The notes beneath the pieces are model-generated. The model did no database searches, was not told the DNA's origin, and saw only the letters and a program-made list of their open reading frames with translations. Both the position numbers and the translations under genes were made by a program. DNA of 64,000 nt, taken from assembly GCF_000194155.1 (NCBI RefSeq), contig NZ_GL877883.1, forward strand, positions 196,572-260,571. Reading direction: 5' to 3'. The stretch comes from Saccharopolyspora spinosa NRRL 18395 (lineage in GTDB: Bacteria; Actinomycetota; Actinomycetes; Mycobacteriales; Pseudonocardiaceae). Below are positions 1 to 8,097 of this stretch, piece by piece. Each line of letters starts with the position of its first letter. The stretch's first letter is position 1.

Positions 1-807
1 TTGGGCGTGCAACTGCGGAAGTTGCGCGAAGACGCGCGAATGTCCACCCGTTCGGTGGCGAAAGCCCTCGGACTGTCCCCATCTTCGGTCAACCGCAACG
101 AACTCGGCCTCCGCGCACCGAGCAAAGAAGAGGTGAGCGCTCTCTGCGCGCTTTACGGCGTGGTTGGAGAAGACAAGGAAGCGCTCCTCGAAAAGGTCGG
201 GGACAGCGCGGAAACCGCCGCGTGGCTGGCGAACGGGGTTCCCGACCAGTTGGCGAGCCTGATGGTCCTCGAACGCGAAGCGGTCGCGATCATCGACGTC
301 CAGATCTCCCTGATCCCAGGCCTCGCACACACCGCGGACTACGCCCGGCTGATCCTCGGCGACGAAACGGCTCCGGGGATCGATCTGGAGAACCAGGTGG
401 CGACCAGGCTCGGCCGACAAGCAATTTTGAGCAGGCCGAGGGCTCCGAAAGTGCGTCTGCTCATAGACGAAGGGGCTCTGCACCGAACGCTGGGAAGTCG
501 ACGCGTGCTGCGGGACCAGTTGGAGCACCTGCTGGTCCTGCAACGTCGGGACAACGTGGGTGTTCGCGTCATCGACTTCGAGGCGACACCGAGGCCAGCG
601 ATCGGAACCTCGTTCTCGCTATATGAGCTCGCGAACGGCAGCCCATACGTCTTCGTCGAGGTTCGCGGCCTCGGCCTTTTCGTCACGGAGCCTACTGAAG
701 TGGCTTCCTTTGTGACAGCCTGTCGATCGTTGGACGACTGCGCGCTGGATGAGACCGCCTCCACTGCGCTGATCCGGAAGATCGCGGAGACCCTGAACGA
801 TGAATGA
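1..807 (+). CDS. XRE-family regulator with DUF5753 domain (5' end outside window)
   Basis: Helix-turn-helix DNA-binding protein of the actinobacterial type that pairs an N-terminal XRE domain (roughly residues 3-60 of the visible part) with a C-terminal DUF5753 domain (about 90-265). The DUF5753 part shows the usual 'IPGLAHTADYAR' entry motif and the Gly-Ser-Pro-Tyr-Val-Phe-Val-Glu stretch near its end. The first visible codon is TTG at base 1, but family members normally have several residues ahead of the LRKLRE helix, so the true start is probably upstream. The last codons overlap the start of the DUF397 gene by 8 bp, which implies translational coupling. Such pairs resemble toxin-antitoxin-like or developmental regulator modules; which promoter this one binds cannot be read here. 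Confidence 0.9.
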   Translation: MGVQLRKLREDARMSTRSVAKALGLSPSSVNRNELGLRAPSKEEVSALCALYGVVGEDKEALLEKVGDSAETAAWLANGVPDQLASLMVLEREAVAIIDVQISLIPGLAHTADYARLILGDETAPGIDLENQVATRLGRQAILSRPRAPKVRLLIDEGALHRTLGSRRVLRDQLEHLLVLQRRDNVGVRVIDFEATPRPAIGTSFSLYELANGSPYVFVEVRGLGLFVTEPTEVASFVTACRSLDDCALDETASTALIRKIAETLNDE

Positions 808-982
808 ACTCAATTGGCGCAAGAGCACGTACACCGAGAAGTACAACTGCGTCGAGGTGGCGATGACGCCGGAGACGACGGCCGTGCGGGACTCCAAAGA
901 CCCCGACGGCGGCATCCTCGCCTTCAATATCCGGCGCTGGCACAGCTTCTTATCCGCCATCAAGGCCGACCACTACCGATGA
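800..982 (+). CDS. DUF397 domain protein, partner of the upstream XRE regulator
   Basis: A 60-residue protein matching the small DUF397 family. It has the N-terminal Trp-Arg-Lys-Ser motif (residues 6-9), a central Cys-Val-Glu-Val strand (17-20), the 'AVRDSKDPDGG' signature (28-38), and an aromatic-rich end containing the usual Trp (46). DUF397 genes are typically found directly after XRE/DUF5753 genes in Streptomyces and Pseudonocardiaceae, as here, with an 8-bp overlap. The family is proposed to act as a small partner antagonised by the XRE protein, but the biochemical role is not settled. A second ATG at 804 is possible; 800 gives the better N-terminus. Confidence 0.9.
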   Translation: MNELNWRKSTYTEKYNCVEVAMTPETTAVRDSKDPDGGILAFNIRRWHSFLSAIKADHYR

Positions 983-1060
983 GGCACCGCGTTCGGCGGG
1001 GTCAGGGCTCGCGAGTGCTTTGGGTCGCCATAGGAGCTGGCTTGGAAGGTGCTGGCGTGA

Positions 1061-1109
1061 AGCGAACGGACCGATCGTGCCGCCTATCGAGGCGAACAGG
1101 CCGTTCGCA
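1061..1109. repeat. Hairpin repeat element, copy A
   Basis: An inverted repeat with arms GCGAACGG (1062-1069) and CCGTTCGC (1101-1108) around a 31-nt centre containing 'ATCGTGCCGCCTATCGA'. It belongs to the same family as copies at 1139-1188, 7878-7928 and 7966-8014. The 983-1321 stretch holds no convincing gene apart from these two elements. The pair lies downstream of the DUF397 gene and could also work as a transcription terminator, though no T-run follows. Confidence 0.8.
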
Positions 1110-1138
1110 GCAGCCCGGGGCCTACGTCAGACGAATGA

Positions 1139-1188
1139 AGTGAACGGACCGATCGTGCCGCCTATCGACGCGAACAGGCCGTTCGCTC
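1139..1188. repeat. Hairpin repeat element, copy B
   Basis: Second copy of the element at 1061-1109, in the same orientation and about 79 bp further on. The arms are TGAACGG (1141-1147) and CCGTTCGC (1179-1186) around an almost identical centre. The left arm has one change from the consensus GCGAACGG. Occurrence in closely spaced direct pairs matches the pair near 7.9 kb. Confidence 0.8.
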
Positions 1189-1321
1189 CACACCGCTTGG
1201 CGAGGCGGAACCAGACCACTCCCGTTGGGGCTGCCACGGGAACCTCAAGGCAGAACGAGTTCACAAACAGCCTCTACAGCTCCCCAAACCACTCACGAAC
1301 CTCAACTCAGCCTGGCGTCCG

Positions 1322-3342
1322 TCACGCCTCCTGGGTTTCGGGTGGCTGCGGCGTCGCGGCCCGGGTTAGGAGGCGGGCGTAGGCGGAGCCTGCCGCCAGG
1401 AGGATCAGGCCCGCGCAGAGGAAGGCGATCACCCGGGCAAAGCCGTCCAGGGTTGCCAGGTCGAACAGCAGCAGCTTCGCCAGGGACACGGCGATCAGCA
1501 CTAGGCCCGCGATCCGTAGATGCATCACCCGGACTCCCCGCAGCAGCAACGCAATCGCCGCCACCACCCAACTCAGGGTGATCAGGATGTGGCCGGTTAG
1601 GAAGCTCGCCCGTGCGTCGCTCACCAACAGGCACGCCGCCATCGTCGCGCTCGCCGTTCCGTACAGCAGCGCCAGTCCCGATGCCGCCCACAGCGGCAGC
1701 GCCCCCGGCAGTTCCGCCAGCTTCCCGATCCGAGTCGCCGCGACCGGCAGGGCCACCGCCACCAGCGCGACCAGCAGTCCGGCCAGCAGGCCGCGGAGCC
1801 CGGTGCCGCCGTCGTGCCAGAGGAGCGCGGTGATCGGCAGCTCGTTGAAGAACGCCAGCAAGAACCCGAAGGTCGCGTAGCACGTCGCCCCGAGCAGCAC
1901 TCCCCGGCTGCGCAACAGGAATCCGCCGACGCCGAGCAGCAGCGCCTCACACAGCAGCGCCGTTCCCCAACTCGACGAGTCCAGGAAGCTCAGGGTCGCC
2001 TGCACTGCGGCAACCGCCGCCATCCCACCGACCGCAGCGACGAACCTTCCCGACAACCGGTTCCGGAACGCGGGCGTGAACCGCCCGGCCGCCCAGATTC
2101 CCACCAGCAGCACGACCATTGCGGTGCCGATCGCGCCCGCCGCCGGACGCTCCAGCATCAGCGGCCCGGCCAGGAAGGCCGGCGTCGGTGCGGCGATGAG
2201 CAGACCGATGGCCGTCCCATCCGCATCCGGCCGGGCACCTGCGGTGATCGCCGCGACCGCCACGCCGAGCACCGCGGCGGCGAAGACCGCGACCACGAGC
2301 GCGGTGTCGTAAATCCAGATCCCCCGCACGCTCGCTGCCAGCGCAGCCAGCACGGTGGGAACTCCGGCCGCCACCGCGAGGCCAGCCCAACCCCTTCGCA
2401 CCTGCACCGGGGTCGCCGCGACCTGCAACAGCACTACGAAGCCGACGAGCAGCGAATCCGCCGTCTGCGTGATCAGCGGCGCACAAATCGCCGAGCTGAG
2501 CACCACGCCGAGGGCCAACGGCTGCGCCCGCCACCGATCCGCGAGCGCCAGGCCGGCGACGCTGACCGCGAGGCCAACCCCGAGCCCGGTTGGCACCGGC
2601 AGGTAGCCGTAAAGTGCGGTGGCCGCCACCACGTCCAGGAACAACGCGCCGAAACCCGTTGTGGCAAGGGCAAATCCGGCGATTCGACCCGCCCCGCCCG
2701 ACTCGTCGGCCGCGGACCGGCGATGCATCCACCACCCGGCCGCGACCAGCAGCGCGGCGAGCACCGCGCCACCAGCGACCCGCGCGCCCGGCCCCAACCA
2801 TTCCTGCTGCACAACACGACGCCCAGCAAGGTCACCCCGGCACCGACCCAGGCCAGGACGCGGCTCGGTTCCAGGTCCGCGCCGAACCGCTGACGCACAT
2901 CCCCAGCTGGGACCTGCGACAACCCCGGATACGGCCGCGGTGCCGCCGGATACTGCATGGCGGCCGGTTGTTGCGCATAAGCCTGATAGTGCTGTGTAGC
3001 AGCGGTTTGCTGCGCAGGGCCAACCGGATAGTGCTGCGACGCAGCCGGTTGTTGCGCCGCAGTATGAGTCTCAGCCGCAGCAGGTTCTTGCTCGGATCCC
3101 GCCGGATGCTCTGGTGCTGGAGCCTGATGATGCTCCGCAACGTCAGATTGCTGCTCGGACGTGGCTTGATGCGGCTGCGGAACCGGATACTGCTGCGTTG
3201 CGACCTGTTGCTGATACGGGAGCTGATGCGGCGCCTGCAGCTGCGCCTGCACCATGCTGCCTAGATACGTCAGCCGCTGGCCGATGGCGTGCAACTCACC
3301 TGCGACCAGTTGCAGTGCTTCGCCGGGCTGTGGTTGAGACAT
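1322..3342 (-). pseudogene. DUF2339 multi-spanning membrane protein, frameshifted near 2812
   Basis: Two minus-strand frames together make one DUF2339 protein. The N-terminal part (3342 down to about 2812) begins MSQPQPGEALQ, has a Gln/Pro-rich linker, and enters a membrane segment (LAWVGAGVTLLGVVL). Homology then stops in that frame and resumes one base out with 'QQEWLGPGARVAGG', running to 1322 through about a dozen hydrophobic helices. The first transmembrane helix is also some five residues too short, so a small deletion that is not a multiple of three is the simplest explanation. DUF2339 proteins are large polytopic membrane proteins of unknown function. Either the gene is inactive, or the C-terminal part starts on its own from the GTG at 2812, or there is a sequence error. 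Confidence 0.75.
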
Positions 3343-3465
3343 GGTCCCGAAGTCTGCGCGCGCTCAGGCGCACGAGCATCGGTAGCACTACTCAGATGCG
3401 ATCACAGGTTGGTACGGATGCGCGCCGACGCTGGTCGTGGGACTGGAGCGCGCGAATCCGCTCGT

Positions 3466-3771
3466 TCACGCGCGCTGCGCGGGGGTGCCCTTCACCGGCG
3501 TGCTGGTGACGTCGACCGGGCCGACGGCCCCGCGCAACGCCTGCGTCCAGGTGAGCCTGCCGAACAAGTAAAAGCACGCCACCTGCTCGCTGGTGAACCG
3601 CGCCCAGTCGTAGCGATTCCCCTGCTCACGCCAGAAGACCTCCCAGGCCGGGGCACCGTCGACCTCATCGCGCACCAGGCACCAGGCGTCGTCGGCCTCG
3701 GCCCCCACGGACACCAGGTCCTCCGGGACGCCCATCGCGACGAGCCAGCCGAGCACGGATTCGGTGTTCAC
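3466..3771 (-). CDS. Small protein, putative immunity partner of the TNT toxin
   Basis: A 101-residue acidic, Trp-rich soluble protein (MNTESVLGWLVAMGVPEDLV at the start). Its ATG overlaps the stop codon of the toxin gene by 4 bp (3768-3771), so the two are translationally coupled. I recognise no named domain. In mycobacteria the gene after the TNT toxin CpnT encodes its antitoxin IFT, and polymorphic toxins generally carry an immunity gene in this place. The immunity role is therefore inferred from position, size and coupling, not from sequence similarity. No signal peptide or membrane segment is present, so it would act in the cytoplasm. Confidence 0.65.
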   Translation of the reverse strand: MNTESVLGWLVAMGVPEDLVSVGAEADDAWCLVRDEVDGAPAWEVFWREQGNRYDWARFTSEQVACFYLFGRLTWTQALRGAVGPVDVTSTPVKGTPAQRA

Positions 3772-6221
3772 TTCGCGGCCTCCTGCGCCGTCCCGCCATC
3801 AGTTGTCGCCGGACCGCCGTCCGCTTCATCGCGCGCGATCCGCAGCGCCGACGCCACCCCGGCCTCGGCGGCCTTGACCTCGACATCTTCCCTGGTGAGC
3901 CGCTCGGTCGAAGCCACGGCGGGGTTCCCGGTCTTCCGATCCTCGTCCGAGGTCGCCGCCTCGGCCTCATCGCGCGTGAGCCGAACGGCCGAAGCCACCG
4001 ACCCGGCGATTCCGTCTGACACATCCTCGCGGGCGATGCGCAGGGTTGCCGCCTCGGCGACCTCCCGCGCCTTGGTCAGTTCCACCAGGTAACCGAGCCC
4101 GACGAGATCGATCAGCGAATAGGTCGCGCGGTAGCGCATGCCGCCGCCGGGCTGCGCGAACCACGGCGCGGCAACGGCCTGCCACACCGGCAGCGGACGC
4201 ATGACCCGATACCGCCGGTAGTCGCGCTCGTCATACGCGGCGGGCAACGACCGCTGCGCGAAAGGCGTTGCAGCGGCGAACAAGATGCGGCCGTCGCCGC
4301 TGCCCAGGCAGTCGAGCACCACGTCCGGCGCCAACACCACCGGCTCCGCCGGTTCCACGCCGCCCTCCGGGAACTCAGCCGCCGGTGGCCACGCGTACTC
4401 GCTCCGCTCGCCGGCGCGCGCCAAGAACCGGCGCTCCCACTCCGGCTCACTGAGTTCGCCGAGCGGCTCGTGGCCCTCGGTGAGCTCCGCAGGCAGCTGC
4501 TCGGGCTCGCTCCGCTCGGCCCGATCGCGCTGCGCTGCCGCATAAACCTCGGCCGACCGCGTGCGCTCCAGCGCATCGCTGTCGTCCACCAGGTGCGACT
4601 GCGGGTGGTCCTGCGGCGGGAAGCTCAACCCGGACCGGTCCTCCTCGACCGCCTCCGGCACCGGCAGCTGCCTGCTCGCCTTGCTCGCCGCGACGGGCAT
4701 GTAGCCGATCGGGAACTGGTGCAGCACGAACGCGACGACATCCGCGTTACGGCTGCCCTGCCGCAACGGGCGCTGCGGCGCGTCCGGCACCACCGGAGCG
4801 AGCGGCTGCGACGGAGCCGGAAGCGGACGCAGCGGAGCGCGCTGCATCCGCTGGTGAGCCTGAGGCTGTGGCGCCTGGAGCTTGTGCGCTTGAGGCTTGT
4901 GCGCTTGAGGCTGTGGCGCTTGAGGTTGTGGCGCTTGAGGTCCCTGCGGGCCAGGAGAGCCGAAGGCGATCGGGCCGCGCGGAGCGACCGACGGCATCGG
5001 TGGGCGCGCTGCGGCCGCCGGAGGCGGAGCAGCCGACACCGACGGAGCCCCCGGCACACCGGGCTGCGCCACGAAGTGGCCGCCCGGAGCCGCCGGAGCG
5101 AAGCCCTGCGGCGGCGCAGCCGCGCCCGGCAGCGGCGGCTGCGGAGCCTGCGGCGAAGCCCAGGCGGAGTGCACCGCGTGCGGCGCTGTGCTGGAGGCGG
5201 GGTCGCCGCCCTCGGGCGTCCAGCCCGAGCGGGCGGAGTCGCCGATCATCGGGATCGGGCCGGTGCTGGCATCGGCGAGGCCTGGGGCCCAGCCGCCTGG
5301 ATCGACCTTGACCGGGCCGGTGTGCTCGGCATCGCCCTGCCAGGGCTGTGCGGTCCGTGCAACTTCTTCGGCAGCGCCGTGCGCACCTGCTGCCACACCC
5401 CCAACTGTTTCGTGCGCAGATCGACCGACACCTTCGACCGCGCCCCCGACGTCCCCAACGGTGTCATGCGCGGCTCGGCCAACGCCTTCCGCAACACCAC
5501 CAACGGTCTCGTCAGCGACCCGCCCGAAACCGTCAGCAGTCTCGTTGGCGACGCGGCCAACGCCGTCGGCAGCTCCATGCGCAGTCTCGTCAACAGCACC
5601 GGCTGCCCCGGACACAGCACCGGCCCCGTGGGTCACAGCCGCATCCACTGTGGACGATGCTGCGCTCAGGGCACCGCCAGCGGCGGACAACGGGCCTTGC
5701 GAGCCGTGCGGTTCCACCAGCACGCCGCTGTCCCGGTCCACCGCCGACGTCAGCGTGTTGTGGACCTGCGCCACGTTCGCCGCCGCGCCGTTCAACGCCG
5801 AGTCCAGCGCGGCCAGCGCCTGCGGATGCCCGGCGGCAGCCGCCTGTTCGGCCGCGTCTGTCTGCTTCGCCAACGTCACCAGTTCCCGCACCAGCTGCAC
5901 TTTCGCCGCGCCGACCTGCTCGGCCGCGTGGTCCAGGCGGTCCGCAGCGGCTCGGCACTGCTTGGCCGATGACGGCAGCACCCCGTCGTCAGCGGCTAAC
6001 TTGTCCCAGTCCCGACGCGCCGCCTGGGCGGCTTCGCCGTCGAACGCACCGAGCGCGCCCTGCGCAGTGCCGTCGGCGGCACTGGTGAGCGCCTCGATCG
6101 ACTTCGCCGCATCCCGCCACGCCGACGCCGACTCCCGCATCTTGTCCTCGTCGGCTTCCGGCCACTTCGCGCCAGTCCGCGCCGCGACATCCTGGAGTTC
6201 GGCGGGAAGTTCGATGCCCAT
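3768..6221 (-). CDS. WXG100_2/TNT-domain polymorphic toxin (CpnT-like)
   Basis: 817 residues in four parts. Residues 1-165 form a helical ESX-type domain whose opening (LPAELQDVA, then KWPEADEDKM, then AWRDAA) fits the CpnT-like N-terminal WXG100_2 domain. Residues about 165-400 are Ala/Gly/Thr-rich with degenerate repeats of 'ETVGG'. Residues about 400-595 are Pro/Gln-rich with repeated 'PQAHK/PQAPQ'. Residues 597-716 match the TNT domain: YAWP, RSLP (657-660), PLPV, APWF and QPGGG (690-694). M. tuberculosis TNT is an NAD(P) glycohydrolase. Here the usual 'DRfG' reads DCLG (637-640), and the Gln expected after GGG-x is Arg (696), so enzyme activity is uncertain. Residues 717-817 carry three degenerate 'RLTRDEA/RIAREDV' repeats. 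Export through an ESX/type VII system is inferred. Confidence 0.85.
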   Translation of the reverse strand: MGIELPAELQDVAARTGAKWPEADEDKMRESASAWRDAAKSIEALTSAADGTAQGALGAFDGEAAQAARRDWDKLAADDGVLPSSAKQCRAAADRLDHAAEQVGAAKVQLVRELVTLAKQTDAAEQAAAAGHPQALAALDSALNGAAANVAQVHNTLTSAVDRDSGVLVEPHGSQGPLSAAGGALSAASSTVDAAVTHGAGAVSGAAGAVDETAHGAADGVGRVANETADGFGRVADETVGGVAEGVGRAAHDTVGDVGGAVEGVGRSAHETVGGVAAGAHGAAEEVARTAQPWQGDAEHTGPVKVDPGGWAPGLADASTGPIPMIGDSARSGWTPEGGDPASSTAPHAVHSAWASPQAPQPPLPGAAAPPQGFAPAAPGGHFVAQPGVPGAPSVSAAPPPAAAARPPMPSVAPRGPIAFGSPGPQGPQAPQPQAPQPQAHKPQAHKLQAPQPQAHQRMQRAPLRPLPAPSQPLAPVVPDAPQRPLRQGSRNADVVAFVLHQFPIGYMPVAASKASRQLPVPEAVEEDRSGLSFPPQDHPQSHLVDDSDALERTRSAEVYAAAQRDRAERSEPEQLPAELTEGHEPLGELSEPEWERRFLARAGERSEYAWPPAAEFPEGGVEPAEPVVLAPDVVLDCLGSGDGRILFAAATPFAQRSLPAAYDERDYRRYRVMRPLPVWQAVAAPWFAQPGGGMRYRATYSLIDLVGLGYLVELTKAREVAEAATLRIAREDVSDGIAGSVASAVRLTRDEAEAATSDEDRKTGNPAVASTERLTREDVEVKAAEAGVASALRIARDEADGGPATTDGGTAQEAAK

Positions 6222-6228
6222 GCGCCGG

Positions 6229-6549
6229 TCACCCCCGCCCGGCTAGTCGGCCGAGCACGTCGGCGTTGCCGGCGTCGGCCTGCCCGGTCGTGGCAGCGGT
6301 CGCGGCGAGCTTCTCGCCCATGTCGCGCAGCCGCCCGGACATCGCACCGAGATCGTCCAGCGCCTGGTCGGCGCGCCCGCAATGGGTGCGGGCGAAGTTC
6401 GCGCCGATTTCGTCGCCGCCCCAGCAGTCACCAGCGGCGTTCAGCGCCTCGCGGAGGGTGTCGGCGATCCGCTGTGCCTGCCCGGCGAGGCCACCGAGTT
6501 CCCCGGCGTGCTTGGTCAGCTGCCCGAGATCACTTCGGAAGCCGCTCAT
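6229..6549 (-). CDS. WXG100-like ESX protein
   Basis: A 106-residue, mostly helical protein with a central Trp-Gly-Gly ('DCWGGDEIG') turn between two helices, the hallmark of WXG100/ESX secreted proteins. The ATG at 6549 follows a GGGAG ribosome binding site by about 9 nt; GTG codons at 6555 and 6558 are alternatives. It lies 7 bp upstream of the TNT toxin gene and directly after the YbaB-like gene, an arrangement like the esxF-esxE genes before cpnT in M. tuberculosis. In that system the small Esx pair is needed for toxin export, and a similar partner or targeting role is inferred here. Confidence 0.8.
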   Translation of the reverse strand: MSGFRSDLGQLTKHAGELGGLAGQAQRIADTLREALNAAGDCWGGDEIGANFARTHCGRADQALDDLGAMSGRLRDMGEKLAATAATTGQADAGNADVLGRLAGRG

Positions 6550-6551
6550 CG

Positions 6552-7010
6552 TCACCACTCCCGTCCCGCCGGGCCCTGCCGCAACCAGCTCGCATCCGAG
6601 AAGTCATCGTCATCGACATTGTCGTCGAAGCGCCGCGATTCGTTGCGCGGTGCCGAATCCGACGCGCCTTCGGCGTGTCCGCCCAGCAGCAGCTCCGGAT
6701 CAGTCCCCGCGGGCAGCACCTCGGCGAGCACGTCGGCTGCCCGGCGGGACGCCGCCTGCGCCGCCGCCGCTGTCAGCTGCACGATGGTCGCGGCGAGCTG
6801 CGCCGGGCGCTGCCGCTCGTAGACGTCGTCGGAGAGGACCACCTCGCGCAGCACACCCTGCGGCCCGACCACGACCTGCACGCTGCCGTCCTTGGAGCGA
6901 GCGGTCTCGGCGATCGAGGACAAGTCGTGGTGCGTCTCGGCGAGTCGTTCCCGACTTCGCCGGTAGTCCGCCATCAGCTCCGCTACCTGGGCACGGTGGT
7001 CGGTCGGCAC
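6552..7010 (-). CDS. YbaB/EbfC-family protein at head of toxin operon
   Basis: The GTG at 7010 is chosen because a strong GGGAGGGGAG ribosome binding site precedes it; the open frame extends upstream to 7226 without support. The product is 152 residues. Residues 1-95 resemble YbaB/EbfC nucleoid-associated proteins: a long N-terminal helix, then 'SKDGSVQVVVGPQGVLREV', then a closing helix. The tail is acidic (DDNVDDDDF). In actinomycetes YbaB-like proteins often lead ESX-effector operons, where their job is unclear. The 3' end lies 2 bp from the WXG100 gene, so this is probably the first gene of the four-gene operon. Confidence 0.8.
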   Translation of the reverse strand: MPTDHRAQVAELMADYRRSRERLAETHHDLSSIAETARSKDGSVQVVVGPQGVLREVVLSDDVYERQRPAQLAATIVQLTAAAAQAASRRAADVLAEVLPAGTDPELLLGGHAEGASDSAPRNESRRFDDNVDDDDFSDASWLRQGPAGREW

Positions 7011-7288
7011 GGCCGCTCCCCTCCCTGTTCGCTGGCGGCTCCGTCGCGGGCGCGCGGTGCCCGACATCCGGTCGGCAACGGCAAAGCGGTCGTCCGCGGC
7101 CGGTGACCGCAGACTGCACGTCGCGACTTGGACGCACGGCGCTGCGCTGATGGTTCCATGCCGGTCAGGGGATTTTTCGCCCGGCCGACCAGCCGAACCG
7201 GATTGTCCGATCCGCCCCGAAATCACCGATCACAGCCTGTGAGCACCCTCTCAGCGCGGGCCGGGAAAACCGCTGCGACGATGAGGCG

Positions 7289-7738
7289 ATGGGCATGATC
7301 GCGTACGAAGACCTCACGCCGGGGCGGGTTTTCGACCTCGGCGACGTGGAGGTCGACCGGGCGGAGATGCTGGCGTTCGCCGAGCGCTTCGACCCGCAGC
7401 CGTTCCACCTCGACGAGGAGGCGGGCCGGAACTCGGTGCTCGGCGGACTCTGCGCCTCCGGCTGGTTCACCGCATCGCTGTGGATGCGCGGCTACGTCGA
7501 CCACGTGGTGGCCGACTCGACTTCGCAAGGCTCCCCCGGCGGCAACGAGCTGGCCTGGCTCGCGCCGGTGTTCCCGGGCGACGTGCTGCAGCTGAAGATG
7601 GAGGTCAACAGTCAGCGGCGGTCGCAGAGCAAGCCGAACCTCGGGCTGGTGGAGATCACCGGAACGGCAGATCGCGGCGAAGAACGAGTCATGCGCTTCA
7701 CCTTCGTCGCGCTGTTCGGCACCCGAGAGCAGCCCTGA
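7289..7738 (+). CDS. MaoC-family (R)-enoyl-CoA hydratase
   Basis: A 149-residue single hot-dog-fold protein. The hydratase motif is intact as FDPQPFHLDEEAG, with Asp35 and His40 in the places of the catalytic pair, followed by 'GGLCASGW'. This family adds water across 2-enoyl-CoA thioesters to give (R)-3-hydroxyacyl-CoA, in fatty acid or polyhydroxyalkanoate metabolism; the substrate cannot be assigned. The ATG at 7289 lies near a weak GAGG; an ATG at 7295 is an alternative. It stands alone on the plus strand between the divergent toxin operon and the hairpin repeats. Confidence 0.88.
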   Translation: MGMIAYEDLTPGRVFDLGDVEVDRAEMLAFAERFDPQPFHLDEEAGRNSVLGGLCASGWFTASLWMRGYVDHVVADSTSQGSPGGNELAWLAPVFPGDVLQLKMEVNSQRRSQSKPNLGLVEITGTADRGEERVMRFTFVALFGTREQP

Positions 7739-7877
7739 GCGTTTCAGCTGTTCATGAGGCGCGAACACTTTGGAGCGCCATTGAGGCTGTCGTGTCCCTG
7801 AAGCGCCGAAGGTCTTCACACGCCCTCGCGGGCCCGAGGCACCCCGAACTATCCGGGGCAAAGCCCGTGATGTGTGT

Positions 7878-7928
7878 GAGCGAACGGACCATTCACGCCA
7901 CCTACCGACCCGAACAGTCCGTTCGCTC
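7878..7928. repeat. Hairpin repeat element, copy C
   Basis: Perfect 12-bp inverted repeat: GAGCGAACGGAC (7878-7889) and GTCCGTTCGCTC (7917-7928), with a 27-nt centre containing 'ATTCACGCCACCTACCGA'. Same family as the copies at 1.1 kb. The stretch 7739-8097 has no credible gene besides the two elements. Confidence 0.85.
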
Positions 7929-7965
7929 CACACCAACAACCGAACCACCAGCACCAAGCGAATGA

Positions 7966-8014
7966 AGCGAACGGACCATTCACGCCACCTATCGACGTGA
8001 ACAGTCCGTTCGCT
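7966..8014. repeat. Hairpin repeat element, copy D
   Basis: Perfect 11-bp inverted repeat: AGCGAACGGAC (7966-7976) and GTCCGTTCGCT (8004-8014). It is a direct repeat of copy C, 88 bp downstream, with the centre 'ATTCACGCCACCTATCGA'. Together C and D repeat the paired arrangement seen at 1061-1188. Confidence 0.85.
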
Positions 8015-8097
8015 CCACACTGGTGACGCCCGGTGCGCCTCGGCGGCACAAGGTGTTCTCGCACAGGTTCTACAGCGCCCGCAGGACTCCCGGGTGG

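Noticed and set aside
4860-4945. Short repeats in the toxin gene considered as a CRISPR-like or tandem DNA array
   Set aside because: They are in-frame Pro-Gln-Ala-His codon repeats of a linker with no spacer structure.
4470-5972. 500-codon plus-strand open frame opposite the TNT toxin
   Set aside because: Arg/His-rich shadow of the Ala/Pro-rich part of the toxin gene.
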